From contig NW_024105245.1 in the NCBI RefSeq assembly GCF_016802725.1, positions 113,501-177,500 of the forward strand: a DNA stretch of 64,000 nucleotides, in the 5' to 3' direction. Of the stretch, positions 33,370 through 44,895 are shown piece by piece (within the stretch, counting starts at the first letter, position 1; the number at the start of each line of letters is the position of its first letter). A program made the position numbers and the translations under genes. Source of the DNA: Solenopsis invicta (taxonomy: Eukaryota > Arthropoda > Insecta > Hymenoptera > Formicidae). Under the pieces are notes generated by a model that was not told the DNA's origin, searched no databases, and was given only the letters and a program-made list of their open reading frames with translations.

Positions 33370-33965
33370 AATTGAAGAAATTAATATTTTGAAAAATTGA
33401 AATGAATAAAAGGAGATTAAAAAACAATTATCACCGATGTTTTGAGATTACTAAATATCAACAATTATGAAAAAAAGATTGGAATATAAGAAATTGGAAA
33501 AATTAAAATAAATAATAAGGAATAGAAAAATAGCAACTTTAATGAACAATAAAATTAACAATAAAATTAAGAAATTAATATTTTAAAAGATTAAAATTAA
33601 TAAAAAGAGATAAAAAAAACAATTCTCAAACATTATCAAGATTTCAGATTATCAAGATCAACGATTAAGCTAATAAAAAAAAATAAAAATTGAAGGAATC
33701 TACTTTTGAAAAATTAAAATAAATACGAAAGGATAAAAAAAACAGCAAAGATCCTAATTTCTAGATTATCAAAAATCAATAATGAAAGTGAAGAAGATAT
33801 AAAAACTGGAGAAATTGGCACTTTGTGAAATAAAATGAATAAAAAGGAGTAAAAAACAGTAAAGAATTGTTGAATTTTGAACATACCAAAAATTAACAAT
33901 TAAGTACAAAAAAAGAAGTTTGGAAAAATTAACAATTTGAAAAAATAAAATGAATGGAAAGGGAT
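33370..33965. repeat. Diverged A-rich tandem repeat, units about 100-130 bp
   Basis: About five imperfect units recur with GAAATTAATATTTTGAAAAATTGA, then AAATGAATAAAAAGGAG, then AAAAAACA and GATTATCAAAAATCAA-like blocks, for example near 33370, 33570, 33695 and 33800. No ORF conserved across units. Confidence 0.6.
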
Positions 33966-34130
33966 AGAGGTCATCAGGTAAATCGGATCTTTTTGTAGTT
34001 TTTGCTTTTTAAAGGCGCAAATAAAGTCTGATCATTAAACTGAAGGTTGGAAAGATAATTCAATTGTCTTCATCTTTGCTCCACACTATTTTGGGTGCTT
34101 TCCAACAAGAGTGCCACAGTGTGACACAGT

Positions 34131-34486
34131 AGGCTTGTTTTTTATTCCTGCACTAGACTGCACTAGAACGTTTCATCTTGCTTTCACTAACTTTCAAATA
34201 TATATCTATTTTATTTCAAGTACACACTAGAGTCCTATATAAAGAGAGAAGCGACATCAAACCCCCACCACAACCTTCAGTATCCAATTGAGTCCTCCAC
34301 CGCCATTTTGGGACCGCTTTAACGTCATCAAACACCATTCGTATCATTCTGCAAACAGCTGTGGTCACAATATGGCTGCTCGCTTAATCAATCAAGTATC
34401 AATCATTTTACCAATCAGAGCTTCGGACATCAATGTCGCTTCTCTCTTTATATAGGACTCTAGTACACACTAATTCAGGAAGTTCA
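34131..34486. repeat. Family F copy carrying a family G insertion
   Basis: AGGCTTGTTTTTTATTCCTG starts the copy at about 34131. It continues to TTTCAAGTACACAC, resumes after the insertion with TAATTCAGGAAGTTCAGG, and is then cut by the 5.8-kb palindrome. Confidence 0.75.
34228..34462. mobile_element. Family G hAT-type MITE, 235 bp (copy 1)
   Basis: Perfect TIR of about 30 bp beginning TAGAGTCCTATATAAAGAGA. Direct 8-bp duplication GTACACAC at 34220-34227 and 34463-34470, which fits the hAT target consensus nTnnnnAn. Removing the element and one duplication restores the family F sequence. Confidence 0.93.
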
Positions 34487-35416
34487 GGGGGTCAATCATG
34501 TAATTTCACGTGGAACTTTTCACGTTTCACTTTTCACTTTTCATTTTTCATTTTTCACTCATAGAGAGTTCACGTGAATCTTTTCACGCACAGCGATTAT
34601 GTATGAATAATGCGCGGAAGTTTAGTTTGCGTTCCGAAATTCACCATTAGAGGCTCTGTCATTGCAACTATCAAGCGATCGTGAAAAATGTTTCTACCTG
34701 CTTTTACAATATAACTTTTACTGTAAAAATTTTATTATATAAAAAAAAATTGTAAAAAAAATATTCATAAATAAATAGCAATATTTCTTAGTTATATTGC
34801 ATAAACTTAATTTACAAATATAATATATATTACATTTATTTTTAATGATCCATATATTGTAACAACTATTTTATTATGTAGTAATCTAATACTCAAAATT
34901 ACATTGTAATTTAATTCAAGCATTGTTTTTCAAAATTAATTTTAATTAGTTTTTTATGTGTGCAAATTTTAAAGTAAATTAATTTCATTAGTCATTAAAT
35001 TTAACTTTGTTTAATTAAAAAATATTGAATAATTTAGAATACGGACCTTGATCAAAACTGAATTCACGGCTCACACATGTATTTTCCAAATTTATAAATT
35101 ATAAACACTTACATGATTGATTAATATTCTATTTCACAAGGCGCACCTTTCTTATATCATTATGTATCAAAACGCGTTTAAAGTATATTTTTATCTAAAT
35201 TTGCATTTGATGAAACCTCATTCTATATAATTATCAAAATATCAATTTGTCAAATATAAATATCAAACCTAATTACATCACAAAAGCATTATTTTTATTT
35301 ATGTATGTATTACTTTATCCTATCAACGCAATGCAATACCAAAAAGGTTAACCTCTTCAATAATACCTCTTCAAACTGTTACCACACTGTTACCACACTT
35401 TCATTCTTATTTCAAA

Positions 35417-35515
35417 GGCTGCGTTCCGATATACACTGCAAGTACTGAAAATCTATAGTTCATGTTACGTATACTATAGATTTTCAGTACTGGCAGTGAA
35501 TTTCGGAACGCAGCC
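35417..35515. mobile_element. Family E MITE (copy 2), 99 bp, AAA duplication
   Basis: GGCTGCGTTCCGATATACAC / complement. AAA at 35414-35416 and 35516-35518. The right arm of Z has the unoccupied site with one AAA (TTT at 39338-39340), which proves the duplication. Confidence 0.9.
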
Positions 35516-35571
35516 AAAATACATACAATTTATTAATTCCCTAAATTTTCACCTTTTCGCCATCACGGCTG

Positions 35572-35701
35572 GGGGTCGATCATGAAACTTTTTCCCTAAG
35601 GCGGAAACGTGAAAAGTGAAAAATTTCTCCATTAACTTCAATGGTAAAGATTTTCACTTTTCACGTTTCCGCCCTAGGGAAAAAGTTTCATGATCGACCC
35701 C
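35572..35701. mobile_element. Family H palindromic MITE (copy 1), 130 bp, CTG duplication
   Basis: GGGGTCGATCATGAAACTTT and its complement at the end. CTG at 35569-35571 and 35702-35704; the empty site in the right arm (39285-39287, CAG on +) has a single copy. The two halves form a long stem around AATTTCTCCATTAACTTCAA. Confidence 0.9.
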
Positions 35702-35778
35702 CTGATGGCGAAAAAGTTCACGTGAAAAAGTTCATATTTCCGCTCATGAGTGAGTTACATGATTCCGTGGAATCGTAC

Positions 35779-35977
35779 ACCCAAGGACTTTGATTCTGTC
35801 CATGGGGAAATTTTCCAAACTGAGAAGTCACCACTTTCTACATACTCGCAGTTCATGATTAATGAAACGACTAGAGCTTATTGGTCGTTACGTTAATCAT
35901 GAAGTGTAAGTATGTAGAAAGATAGCGACTTCTCAGTTTGGAAAATTTCCCCATGGACAGAATCAAAGTCCTTGGGT
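35779..35977. mobile_element. Family A palindromic MITE A1, 199 bp, GTAC flanks
   Basis: ACCCAAGGACTTTGATTCTG at the left and the exact complement at the right; GTAC at 35775-35778 and 35978-35981. The empty GTAC is present at 39211-39214 in the opposite arm. Near-perfect palindrome with a short central loop around ACGACTAGAGCTTATTGG. Confidence 0.93.
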
Positions 35978-35981
35978 GTAC

Positions 35982-36312
35982 CCCAAGGGGGACAATCATG
36001 AAACTTTTTCCCTGGGGCGGAAACGTGAAAAGTGAAAATCTTTACCATTGAAGTTAATGGAGAAATTTTTCACTTTTCACGTTTCCGCCTTAGGGAAAAA
36101 GTTTCATGATCGACCCCAAGGACTTTGATTCTGTCCATGGGGAAATTTTCCAAACTGAGAAGTCGCTATCTTTCTACATATTTACAGTTTATGATTAACG
36201 TAACGGCCAATAAGCTCTAGTTGTTTCATTAATCATGAACTGCGAGTATGTAGAAAGTGATGACTTCTCAGTTTGAAAAATTTCCCCATGGACAGAATCA
36301 AAGTCCTTGGGT
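35982..36312. mobile_element. Family A MITE A2, sharing GTAC with A1 and carrying a family H copy
   Basis: It follows the GTAC at 35978-35981 directly and ends before GTAC at 36313-36316. Family H lies at 35988-36117. Without that insertion A2 is close to 199 bp. Confidence 0.88.
35988..36117. mobile_element. Family H MITE (copy 2), 130 bp, AAG duplication
   Basis: GGGGACAATCATGAAAC at the left and GATCGACCCC at the right. AAG at 35985-35987 and 36118-36120; intact family A copies read CCCAAGGAC with one AAG. Same length as copy 1. Confidence 0.88.
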
Positions 36313-36328
36313 GTACATACATGATCGT

Positions 36329-37785
36329 GGGTGTTTACGATAACTAATCGGATCTCGGATTGGATTGAACAATGGTACTCAACGTAAGTATAGAAAATTT
36401 CCCTAGGCTAATCGGATTGACGATCTCTGTCTCAAATGTGATCCGATTGATGACGAAGCGTGGAGACGCAGAAGCATGCTTGAAAAGTAAGTCTCTTTAT
36501 TTTTTTAAATAATCACACAAAAAATCAAAGATAAAGTTAAAAAGAATGATTTGAATTTAGATTTATTGTAATATTTTTTGTCTAAACACTAAATTTCGTT
36601 TAAATTTCTATTTGTAAAAATTAATTAATCTATCCTAAAGTTTGTGGTTATATCGGAAACAAATCAAAATTAATAAAACAATTATTAATTGTTAGGTACA
36701 AATTAAAGCATATAATATTTTAAGCACATCATATAAAATTCCTGTTTATTATAAACTTAGTAAAAATAACTTTGAAATCATTCAACTACATTACACATTA
36801 TTCAATATTAATTTATATGTTAAAAATCAATAATGTTTCTAAAAATGTTCTTTTTATTCTTTTCCAGATCGCAAATAAACTTCAATTTCATGAATAAATA
36901 AAAATTACTGGAAAATGTATTTATATGAAGAGAGCATTATTGAACAATATCAATTTGTGCTAACTTAAAATTTATAAAATCTACTTTTCTTTATTAGTTG
37001 TTTATTAGAGAGTAATAATATAAAACTGGAATATACGCATCATATATGCATACAATTATTTTAATTTTATTTATGTATATTCCGTTCTTATATTATTACT
37101 ATTATTCTAATGAACAACTAACAAAGAATAGCAGATTTTACAAATTTTAAGTTAGCACAAATTGATATTGTTCAATAATGCCTTTTTCATGTCAATCCAT
37201 TTTCCAGTAATTTTTATTTATTCTTGGAGTTGAAGTTTATTTACGATCTGGAAAAGAATAAAAAAAAACATTTTCAGAGACATTATTGATTTTTAACATA
37301 TAAATTAATATTGATTAATGTATAATGTAGTTAAATAATTTCAAAGTTATTTTTACTAAGTTTATAATAAACAGGAATTTTATATGATATACTTGAAATA
37401 TTATATGCTTTAATATGTACCTAATAATTAATAATTTTTTATTAATTTTGATTTGTTTCCGATATAACCACAAATTTTAGAATAGATTAATTAATTTTTA
37501 CAAACAGAAATTTAAACGAAATCCAGTGTTTAGACAAAAAAAATTACAATAAATCTAAATTCAAATCATTCTTTTTAACTTTATCTTTGATTTTTTGTGT
37601 TATTATTTAAAAATAAAGAGACTTACTTTTCAAGCATGCTTCTCGGTCTCCACGCTTTCGTCATCAATCGGATTACATTTGAGACAGCAATCGTCAATCC
37701 AATTAGCCTAGGGAAATTTTCTATACCTACGTTGAGTACCATTGTTCAATCCAATCCAAGACCCGATTAGTTATCGTAAACACCC
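36329..37785. mobile_element. Family I foldback element, 1457 bp, CGT duplication
   Basis: GGGTGTTTACGATAACTAAT and its near complement at the right end; arms of about 650-700 bp. CGT at 36326-36328 and 37786-37788, with a single copy in the right arm of Z (39203-39205, ACG on +). No ORF. The G-rich ends and 3-bp duplication resemble family H. Confidence 0.88.
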
Positions 37786-37859
37786 CGTGCAGTTCACGTG
37801 AAACTTTTCACTTTTCACGTTTCCGCCCTAGGGGAAATGTTACATGATAGACCCCCAGG

Positions 37860-39050
37860 AAAAAAAGGAAAAAAAAATTATAGACGGTATGGGACACATA
37901 CACACGATAATTTTTAAAAAGAAGACAGTTTAGGGAAAATTGTTATTTGTAGAAATTTAAATCTAAGAGGAAAGAAAATTCTTTTGTAATGAGATGAACT
38001 TTTAACTGTATTAATAGGCTGATGAAGGCTAAGTAAATCCGAAACGTTCCAATTATTAGCGACCATATTAATGTAATTGTAAATCCTGAATTAAATCAAT
38101 TTTGCTCGTTAAATTGACCGTTTTCAACATTATACTTGTGTTTATTCACATTACGAGCGTTGCCTTACGATTATTATTTAAAAGTATTCTTTTAAAATTA
38201 TAGAATTAAAAATTAATGATTTAATAATTTAATTTTTAACTTTAACTATTTTTAAATTTATTATACAAATTATTATTTTGTAATTTAATATGAATGTTTT
38301 TAAAATTAATTTTTAATTTAACTCCAGTTAATTTACTCTTAATGTAACTTTTAACTAGTTTGTTTTTTCCCAAATAGCACACAATATTTATGATAAATAT
38401 TAATAAACATTTATCATAAATATTTTTTATAAATATTATAGAAATATTTTATACATATTTTATATACATATGACGGAAAAAGATTATAAAAATCTTTATC
38501 AAAAATATTGTTAAAATATTTTTTAAAATATTGGTCGCGACTTGGATGAGTGACCTCTTCGGAATTTCTGAAAAAAATTCCTAAGAATGAAATTTTTTTG
38601 CAAAAATTGTTTTTTAAAATATAGAAATATTGTTTTACTCATTGGGATTATATGGTGTAATATAATATTTGTGCGGATATTTCAAACATTTTCAAAATAA
38701 TTATCATAAATCATAAATATTTTTGAAACATTTATGATAAATATTTATGATCAGTCCAATCTACGGCCATAAAAACATTTATTAAATGTTTTGATAAATG
38801 TTTATAAAATATTAAAATAAATATTATAAATATTTAGTAAATATTTTATAAATATTTTGTGCTATCTGGGTTGTTTATGTAACTTTTAACGCTAACTAAA
38901 TTAATTTTATATATAAACCATTAACTTTAAATTAATTTAGTTTAAAAAATGTATTAACTTACCCAACCCTGCACTTTTCACACGCTTTATTTACGTTCTG
39001 ATGACCCAATTTACACTCCCGCTTGCTTTACGCTATCATTTTTGCCACGG
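37860..39050. other. Centre of palindrome Z
   Basis: AT-rich. Contains a palindromic MITE at about 38369-38872 (CAAATAGCACACAATATTTA / complement ending GTGCTATCTGGG). That MITE encloses a family R fragment at about 38530-38690. A TAT-rich microsatellite follows at 39102-39126. No gene seen. Confidence 0.6.
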
Positions 39051-40276
39051 CAATAAATTTCTAAACGTTTATATATTTCAACACGCGGTTGTTTATTATA
39101 TAACCTGGGGGTTATATAATATTATATTATATTATATAACCTATCATGTAACATTTCCCCTAGGGCGGAAACGTGAAAAGTGAAAAGTTTCACGTGAACT
39201 GCACGATCATGTACGATTCCACGGAATCATATAACTCACTCATGAGCAGAAATATGAACTTTTTCACGTGAACTTTTTTGCCATCAGCCGTGATGGCGAA
39301 AAGGTGAAAATTTAGGGAATTAATAAATTGTATGTATTTTGAAATAAGAATGAAAGTGTGGTAACAGTGTGGTAACAGTTTGAAGAGATATTATTGAAGA
39401 GGTTAATCTTTTTGGTATTGCATTACATTGATAGAATAAAGTAATGTACATACATAAATAAAAATAATGTTTTTGTCATATAATTATGTTTGATTTTTAT
39501 ATTTGACAAATTGATATTTTGATAATTATATAGAATGAGGCTTCATCAAATGCAAATTTAGATAAAAATATACTTTAACGCGTTTTGATACACAATGATA
39601 TAAGAAAGGTGCGTCTTGTGAAATAAAATATTAATCAATCATGTAAGTGTTTATAACTTATAAATTTGGAAAATACATGTGTGAGCCGTGAATTCAGTTT
39701 TGATCAAAGTCCGTATTCTAAATTATTCAATATTTTTTAATTAAACAAAGTTAAATTTAATGACTAATGAAATTAATTTACTTTAAAATTTGCACACATA
39801 AAAAACTAATTAAAATTAATTTTGAAAAACAATGCTTGAATTAAATTACAATGTAATTTTGAGTATTAGATTACTACATAATAAAATAGTTGTTACAATA
39901 TATGGATCATCAAAAATAAATGTAATATATATTATATTTGTAAATTAAGTTTATGCATTATAACTAAGAAATATTGCTATTTATTTATGAATATATTTCT
40001 TTACAATTTCTTTTTTTATATAATTAAATTTTTACAGTAAAAGTTATACTATAAAAGCAGGTAGAAACCTTTTTCACGACCGCTTGATAGTTGCGATGAC
40101 AGATTCGAGCCTCTAAAGGTGAATTTCGGAACGCAACTTAAACTTCCGCGCATTATCCATACATAATCGCTGTGCGTGAAAAGATTCACGTAAACTCTCT
40201 ATGAGTGAAAAATGAAAAAATGAAAAGTGAAAAGTGAAACGTGAAAAGTTCCACGTAAAATTACATGATTGACCCC

Positions 40277-41504
40277 CTAATGGAACCGACTTGAACTGTC
40301 GTTTTGCGGTGGAGCATTACAGGGAAACTCTGAGTGGACCTGAATGGTTCTCAACTGCTCTAACGGCAGGTAATAAAACAGAACCAAGTTTTCACCCCGA
40401 TTGCCCTCTATATCACTTCCGTCTAAAAGAACACTATTAAGTCGCTGGGTTTGTTCGGAGCGACTCCGAGCAGCTCCCGAGAGACAAAACGAACAATACT
40501 TATATATACTAAAATAGATTTATTTTTTTAATGTCAATGTATTTCTGGAATAAATTAATAACATTATAACACAGTATGTGAAGTGTGATAATTGTAAGTT
40601 AACAATTTAATGGCAATCTCAGGCAATACAAGTTTAAAATCGAAATATAAGGCATCTTTAAAACATCTTAATTTAAGTAGTCTGTAAGATGTTTTATATC
40701 CCAATTTTAGATGTGAGAAATTATACAAATTTATGCTATCTGGTATTAGAATAAGAATAGGGAAAATAATAATATAACGATAAAAATTTATTTAATTATC
40801 GTTAATACCTTAAAGTCTAAATAATTCCCACTTACGAAGTAATAAAAAATCCAATATTATATTTTTCACATTTTTTTGTATGAAATTATTTACAAATTGA
40901 CTCTTGCAGTATGTAGCAGCATTTTCATCGCAATAGATGATACGTATCTTGAAAGATTCCAAGATATTTGGTGTTATTCTAAAAAAATATTAAATAAATT
41001 AATCATAATTAATAATTGTTGATAATAAACATTTAGTTCCCATTGCATGGAAGTGTAGGATGTTGCAAATGGGGTTAGCAGTTGACATATATCAGTTAAA
41101 ACTCATAAATACATTAATTAAATAATAGAAATTTGAAAGCAGAATAAATGAAAAAATAAGAAGTAAAGTACAATAGAAATTGTAGTAAGATTTTGAATTA
41201 TTTTCTGTCCGTCCAGAAATATTTTTGCATGTAGCAAAAACACAAGAATAGCCTCCTCTTGCATTCATTTTAAATAATAATAATAAAATTATAATTATAA
41301 TATAAAATTTTCCTCAGCTTTACTAATTTTTACACTTATTTTATTTGCCGGTATATCGTCGCAGTTTAGTGCAGCTTGACTACATACGTGATATCATGTG
41401 ATATTGTTATGACAGTCCGCCATATTCTTGATTGTATAATCAACGCATGCGCAGAAGAAATTTGATCCATACTTTTCTCGCACTATCGCTACTGTATATA
41501 CTAT
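40277..41504. other. No recognised feature
   Basis: The first 200 bp are more GC-rich (CGGAGCGACTCCGAGCAGC contains a small hairpin), the rest AT-rich. No ORF, repeat family or RNA gene that I can support. Confidence 0.5.
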
Positions 41505-41695
41505 GCTTTGATTCTGTCCATGGGGAAATTTTCCAAACTGAGAAGTCGCTATCTTTCTACATACTTACAGTTTATGATTAACGTAACGACCAATAAGCTT
41601 TAGTCGTTTCATTAATCATAAACTGCGAGTATGTAGAAAGTGATGACTTCTCAGTTTGGAAAATTTCCCCATGGACAGAATCAAAGTTCTTGAGT
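41505..41695. mobile_element. Family A MITE A3, left end truncated
   Basis: It begins within CTTTGATTCTGTCC (the outer ACCCAAGGA is lost) and ends before the GTAC at 41696-41699, which is shared with A4. Confidence 0.85.
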
Positions 41696-41771
41696 GTACA
41701 CCCAAGGACTTTGATTCTGTCCATGGGGAAATTTTTCAAACTGAGAAGTCATCACTTTCTACATACTGTTA

Positions 41772-41919
41772 GGCTCAATGCACACAGGACGCGTCAACGC
41801 GTTACGCGTGGCAAATAGCCAATCATTTTTTCGTTTTTATGACAAGAAATAAGAAAGCAAAAGAATGATTGGCTATTCGTCACGCGTAACGCGTTGACGC
41901 GTCCTGTGTGCATTGAGCC
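41772..41919. mobile_element. Family O palindromic MITE, 148 bp, TTA duplication
   Basis: GGCTCAATGCACACAGGACG and its complement; inner GCGTCAACGCGTTACGCGT pairs with its complement. TTA at 41769-41771 and 41920-41922. CpG-rich for this region. PIF/Harbinger-type by target. Confidence 0.88.
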
Positions 41920-41936
41920 TTAATCATGAACTGTAA

Positions 41937-42103
41937 AGGGCCTCGCACATGAAATGCATAACGTAACACAAGCACAACATCAGACCGATGGGCCAATGAG
42001 CATCCAGCATAAAGTCGCCATATTGATTTACATAACATTTTCATTGGTCTATTGGTCTTATGTTGTGCTTATGTTATGTTATGCATTTTATGTGCGAGAC
42101 CCT
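41937..42103. mobile_element. Family B palindromic MITE, 167 bp, TAA duplication
   Basis: AGGGCCTCGCACATGAAATG / complement. TAA at 41934-41936 and 42104-42106. Same length as 2796-2962. Confidence 0.9.
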
Positions 42104-42213
42104 TAAGTATGTAGAAAGATACGATTTTTTAGTTTGGAAAATTTTTTTATGGACAGAATCAAAGTCCTTGGGTGTACATATTAAAAATTTACTTTAAATA
42201 CTGTAAACACGTT

Positions 42214-42468
42214 GAGTCCGTTTGGGGCCGCATACAAGTTCGGACGTTGTCGCTGTCACTTATATTTTTGTACCCATCGATTGCATCACAATCAGCAACG
42301 TAGTTGTTCTCATGCACAGACTTTGCCTTCTTAACATTGATTTTGCTTTCTTACATGAATTTTGCTGTTTGATATTTGTAAAACACATTATTGATTCGCG
42401 AAGGATGGCCGTAACGTTCCCGGTTCTGTGGCGTGAGAACGGGTGCCAATAACCATAAGAAGAAGAAG
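42214..42468 (+). mobile_element. 5'-truncated retroposed element (LINE 3' end), 14-bp target duplication
   Basis: The inserted 255 bp end in AATAACCATAAGAAGAAGAAG, a short AAG-rich tail. Direct repeats of 14 bp flank it (ACTGTAAACACGTT at 42200-42213 and ACTGTAAATACGTT at 42469-42482), and the uninterrupted family V copy has this site once. This is the mark of target-primed reverse transcription. An open frame (to NGCQ, stop near 42450) could be the end of a LINE ORF, but I recognise no domain. Confidence 0.8.
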
Positions 42469-42837
42469 ACTGTAAATACGTTCTAATGTAACGATGTTGC
42501 TAACAAAGTTTTGTTGGCAACGGAGTCATATTGAAGTCGTAGTAGTGAAAAAAGTGTTTTGCGATAGTCAAAGTAATTTCTGATAGTCAGCATTTCTTCG
42601 AAATTTAAGTAAGATAATAAGGTTTTTTTAAAAACTTTGAATGTATCGTGTCCAGTTGAATGTATTTGAAACATTTCGTGTTTACTTTTTGCTGTGTAAT
42701 GTCTATTTTTGTTGTACGCAATAATGCGCACAGTTGATGTTGGGGATATTTGTAACATCGAGCACCGGGATGATTCATTAATACTGATTGCAGCGCCTAT
42801 AGTTAACCCTAACCTTACGTTGATTGCGTTACTACCT

Positions 42838-43872
42838 TTGACTATATAAATATGGACTGCTAGTTGGCTCTTTTAGGCTGTAAGAAACATCTACAGCGCC
42901 ATCATCTCCTAAGCGACGATTTCCAATATAAAATAACATATGGTGTGGTGTGTGGCTTTTATACGCGACAGTAATAAACATTTGTGCGATTGAGTGATAT
43001 AATACAATAGTAGTATATTGTTTTATAAATGGTTGTAAATCAATCAAATATAAAAGTGTAAGGGAGAAACACATTCCTGTACCATTTTTTGGGTAAGTTA
43101 TTAGTTAATTGCATTGTAACCTAAACTTTTTAATTTTTTTAAATTAAAAAATAAATTAAAAATGAGAAATATAATTCCTACAATGATTCAAGAAACATTA
43201 AGAAATCTAAGATTAGATACATTATTTATTAACTTTGACACACATATTAAAGATCTAGAAATATTAGAGAATCACAAATACGTAATAATAAAATTAATTG
43301 TTACGTATTATTTGAACGTTAAATTAGCTTATGAAGGTAAAATAATTACGTTGAATGAACGCAAAGACTTTATAAAACGTAATTTAATTAAAACTGTTAT
43401 TTTCAGCGGGCAATAATTTATACTGTACACTTTATTACCCGAAAATGACGGTTCTCTAATGAGGCTTTCTTCTATTTATATGACATCACTTATTTGTTTT
43501 TATTTTTAATTACTTTCTGTTTTTTGCTTTATATATTTTATTATTTTATATATATATATATATATATATAAATTATATAATTTTTTTAAATATATCTTTA
43601 ATAATAAAAGGTGTATATTTTATATTTATTTTCTTTTAATTTAGTAAAATTAATTCTTATTTTACAGAAATATAATCGCACATTTTGGAGTGAACGTATA
43701 AATTCAAAGCGATATATTGTATTCCGTCTCTTTCTTTACTGATTTTCTACTATTGCTGTCTCGTTTTTTTGTTTCACGTTTTTGCCACTTAGGAGATGGA
43801 AGCGTTGCAGATCTTTCTTACACGAAAACATAGGAAAGTGGAGGAGTACTAGCAGTCCATATTTATATAGTC
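42838..43872. mobile_element. Element W with long inverted ends, ~1.03 kb
   Basis: TTTGACTATATAAATATGGA at the left and its complement ending at about 43872; the ends continue to ACTGCTAGT. Inserted in the reversed family V copy. It contains one 84-codon ORF. The target duplication is unclear (at most 2 bp compared with the intact V copy). Confidence 0.75.
43162..43416 (+). pseudogene. Short ORF in element W, possible transposase tail
   Basis: 84 codons, MRNIIPTMIQETLRNLRLD ... NERKDFIKRNLIKTVIFSGQ, followed by TAA. The end pattern (HKYVIIKLIVTYYLNVKLAY, then a basic stretch and an IKRNLIKTVIF ending) recalls the C-terminal tails of some arthropod THAP/P-like transposable-element proteins; this is recall, not alignment. 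No catalytic residues can be assigned. It could also be a chance ORF, but its position between the inverted ends suggests the remnant of the element's own gene. Confidence 0.35.
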
Positions 43873-43942
43873 AAAGACGTCTACGTTATGCAGAGTTAAG
43901 CATTGAGGTAAACTGAAGTTTTTTATTCAAACTTGATAATGG

Positions 43943-44165
43943 CCTAGTTTACACCGAACACTTGATACGCGTATTAACTCGTAACTTTCTATTAATTTAT
44001 CTTACTTTCGACAATGCGTGTATACATAATACATATATTTAATTATCTCGATTCATATTGTACCAACTTAATATACTATTTTTTAAATTTATTGCCAAAA
44101 TTAAGATAATTTAATAGAAAATTACTAGTTAGTATGCGTATCAAGTGCTCGGTGTAAACTAGGAC
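43943..44165. repeat. Palindromic MITE family C, copy 4
   Basis: TAGTTTACACCGAACACTTG to GTGCTCGGTGTAAACTAGG, with the family interior (AACTTTCTATTAATTTATCT, GATTCATATTGTACCA). Inserted in the reversed family V copy. Confidence 0.8.
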
Positions 44166-44489
44166 AATATTGTGTATTTTAGTAGATAGAACATGAATAT
44201 GAATATAAAATCGTCGCTCTTAAGCAGGTAAAAAGTTATAAAGCGATAAAGATTGACACTTGTGAGGTTAGGAAATCTGTCATATCGATGGCGTAAAAAG
44301 ACATGCAATGTTTGCATTCGTTTTTTGTATACCTATATCTTTTTTTAAATAAAAAAAAGTTTTAACAACAATTTTTTTACAGTCTTTCTACTTAAAACAA
44401 ATTTTGGGATATTCCCGGACTAGTTACAAATTATCTCGGGCTTGGGGCTATTCGTAATTCTTGGCATTGGTCGACATATTTATATGTAC

Positions 44490-44688
44490 ACCCAAGGACT
44501 TTGATTCTGTCCATGGGGAAATTTTCCAAACTGAGAAGTCACCACTTTCTACATACTCGCAGTTCATGATTAATGAAACCACTAGAGCTTATTGGTCATT
44601 ACGTTAATCATAAACTGTAAATATGTAGAAAGATAGCGGCTTCTCAGTTTGGAAAATTTCCCCATTGACAGAATCAAAGTCCTTGGGT
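44490..44688. mobile_element. Family A MITE A5, 199 bp
   Basis: GTAC at 44486-44489 and 44689-44692; the right GTAC is shared with A6. Confidence 0.92.
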
Positions 44689-44692
44689 GTAC

Positions 44693-44891
44693 ACCCACGG
44701 AATTTGATTCTGTCCATGGGGAAATTTTCTAAATTGAGAAGTCACTACTTTCTATATACTCACAGTTCATGATTAATGAAACGACTAGAGCTTATTGGTC
44801 GTTACGTTAATCATGAACTGTAAGTATGTAGAAAGATAGCGACTTCTCAGTTTGGAAAATTTCCCCATGGACAGAATTAAATTCCATGGGT
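44693..44891. mobile_element. Family A MITE A6, 199 bp
   Basis: GTAC at 44689-44692 and 44892-44895; the right GTAC is shared with palindrome N. Its outer ends read ACCCACGGAATTTG, a subfamily variant. Confidence 0.92.
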
Positions 44892-44895
44892 GTAC

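Larger units (their letters stand above)
34487..40276. mobile_element. Giant palindromic (foldback) element Z, ~5.8 kb
   Basis: GGGGTCAATCATGTAATTTC at the left and its near complement ending at 40276. After removing later insertions, each arm is about 1.2 kb: left 34487-37858 in pieces, right about 39050-40276. The arms are nearly collinear reverse complements. The termini resemble family H (GGGGTCGATCATG), so Z may be its larger relative. The left arm holds five insertions (E2, H1, A1, A2 with H2, and I) that are absent from the right arm. The centre (37860-39050) is AT-rich with another palindrome. No transposase ORF was seen. Confidence 0.85.
41700..42173. mobile_element. Family A MITE A4 carrying two nested TWA-target MITEs
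   Basis: GTAC at 41696-41699 and 42174-42177. Nested: family O at 41772-41919 and family B at 41937-42103. The central part of A is shortened. Confidence 0.87.

Noticed and set aside
34541..34560. Short CACTTTTCAC/CATTTTTC direct repeats as a possible protein-binding array
   Set aside because: They are part of the terminal sequence of palindrome Z and recur inverted at its other end; no evidence for a regulatory role.
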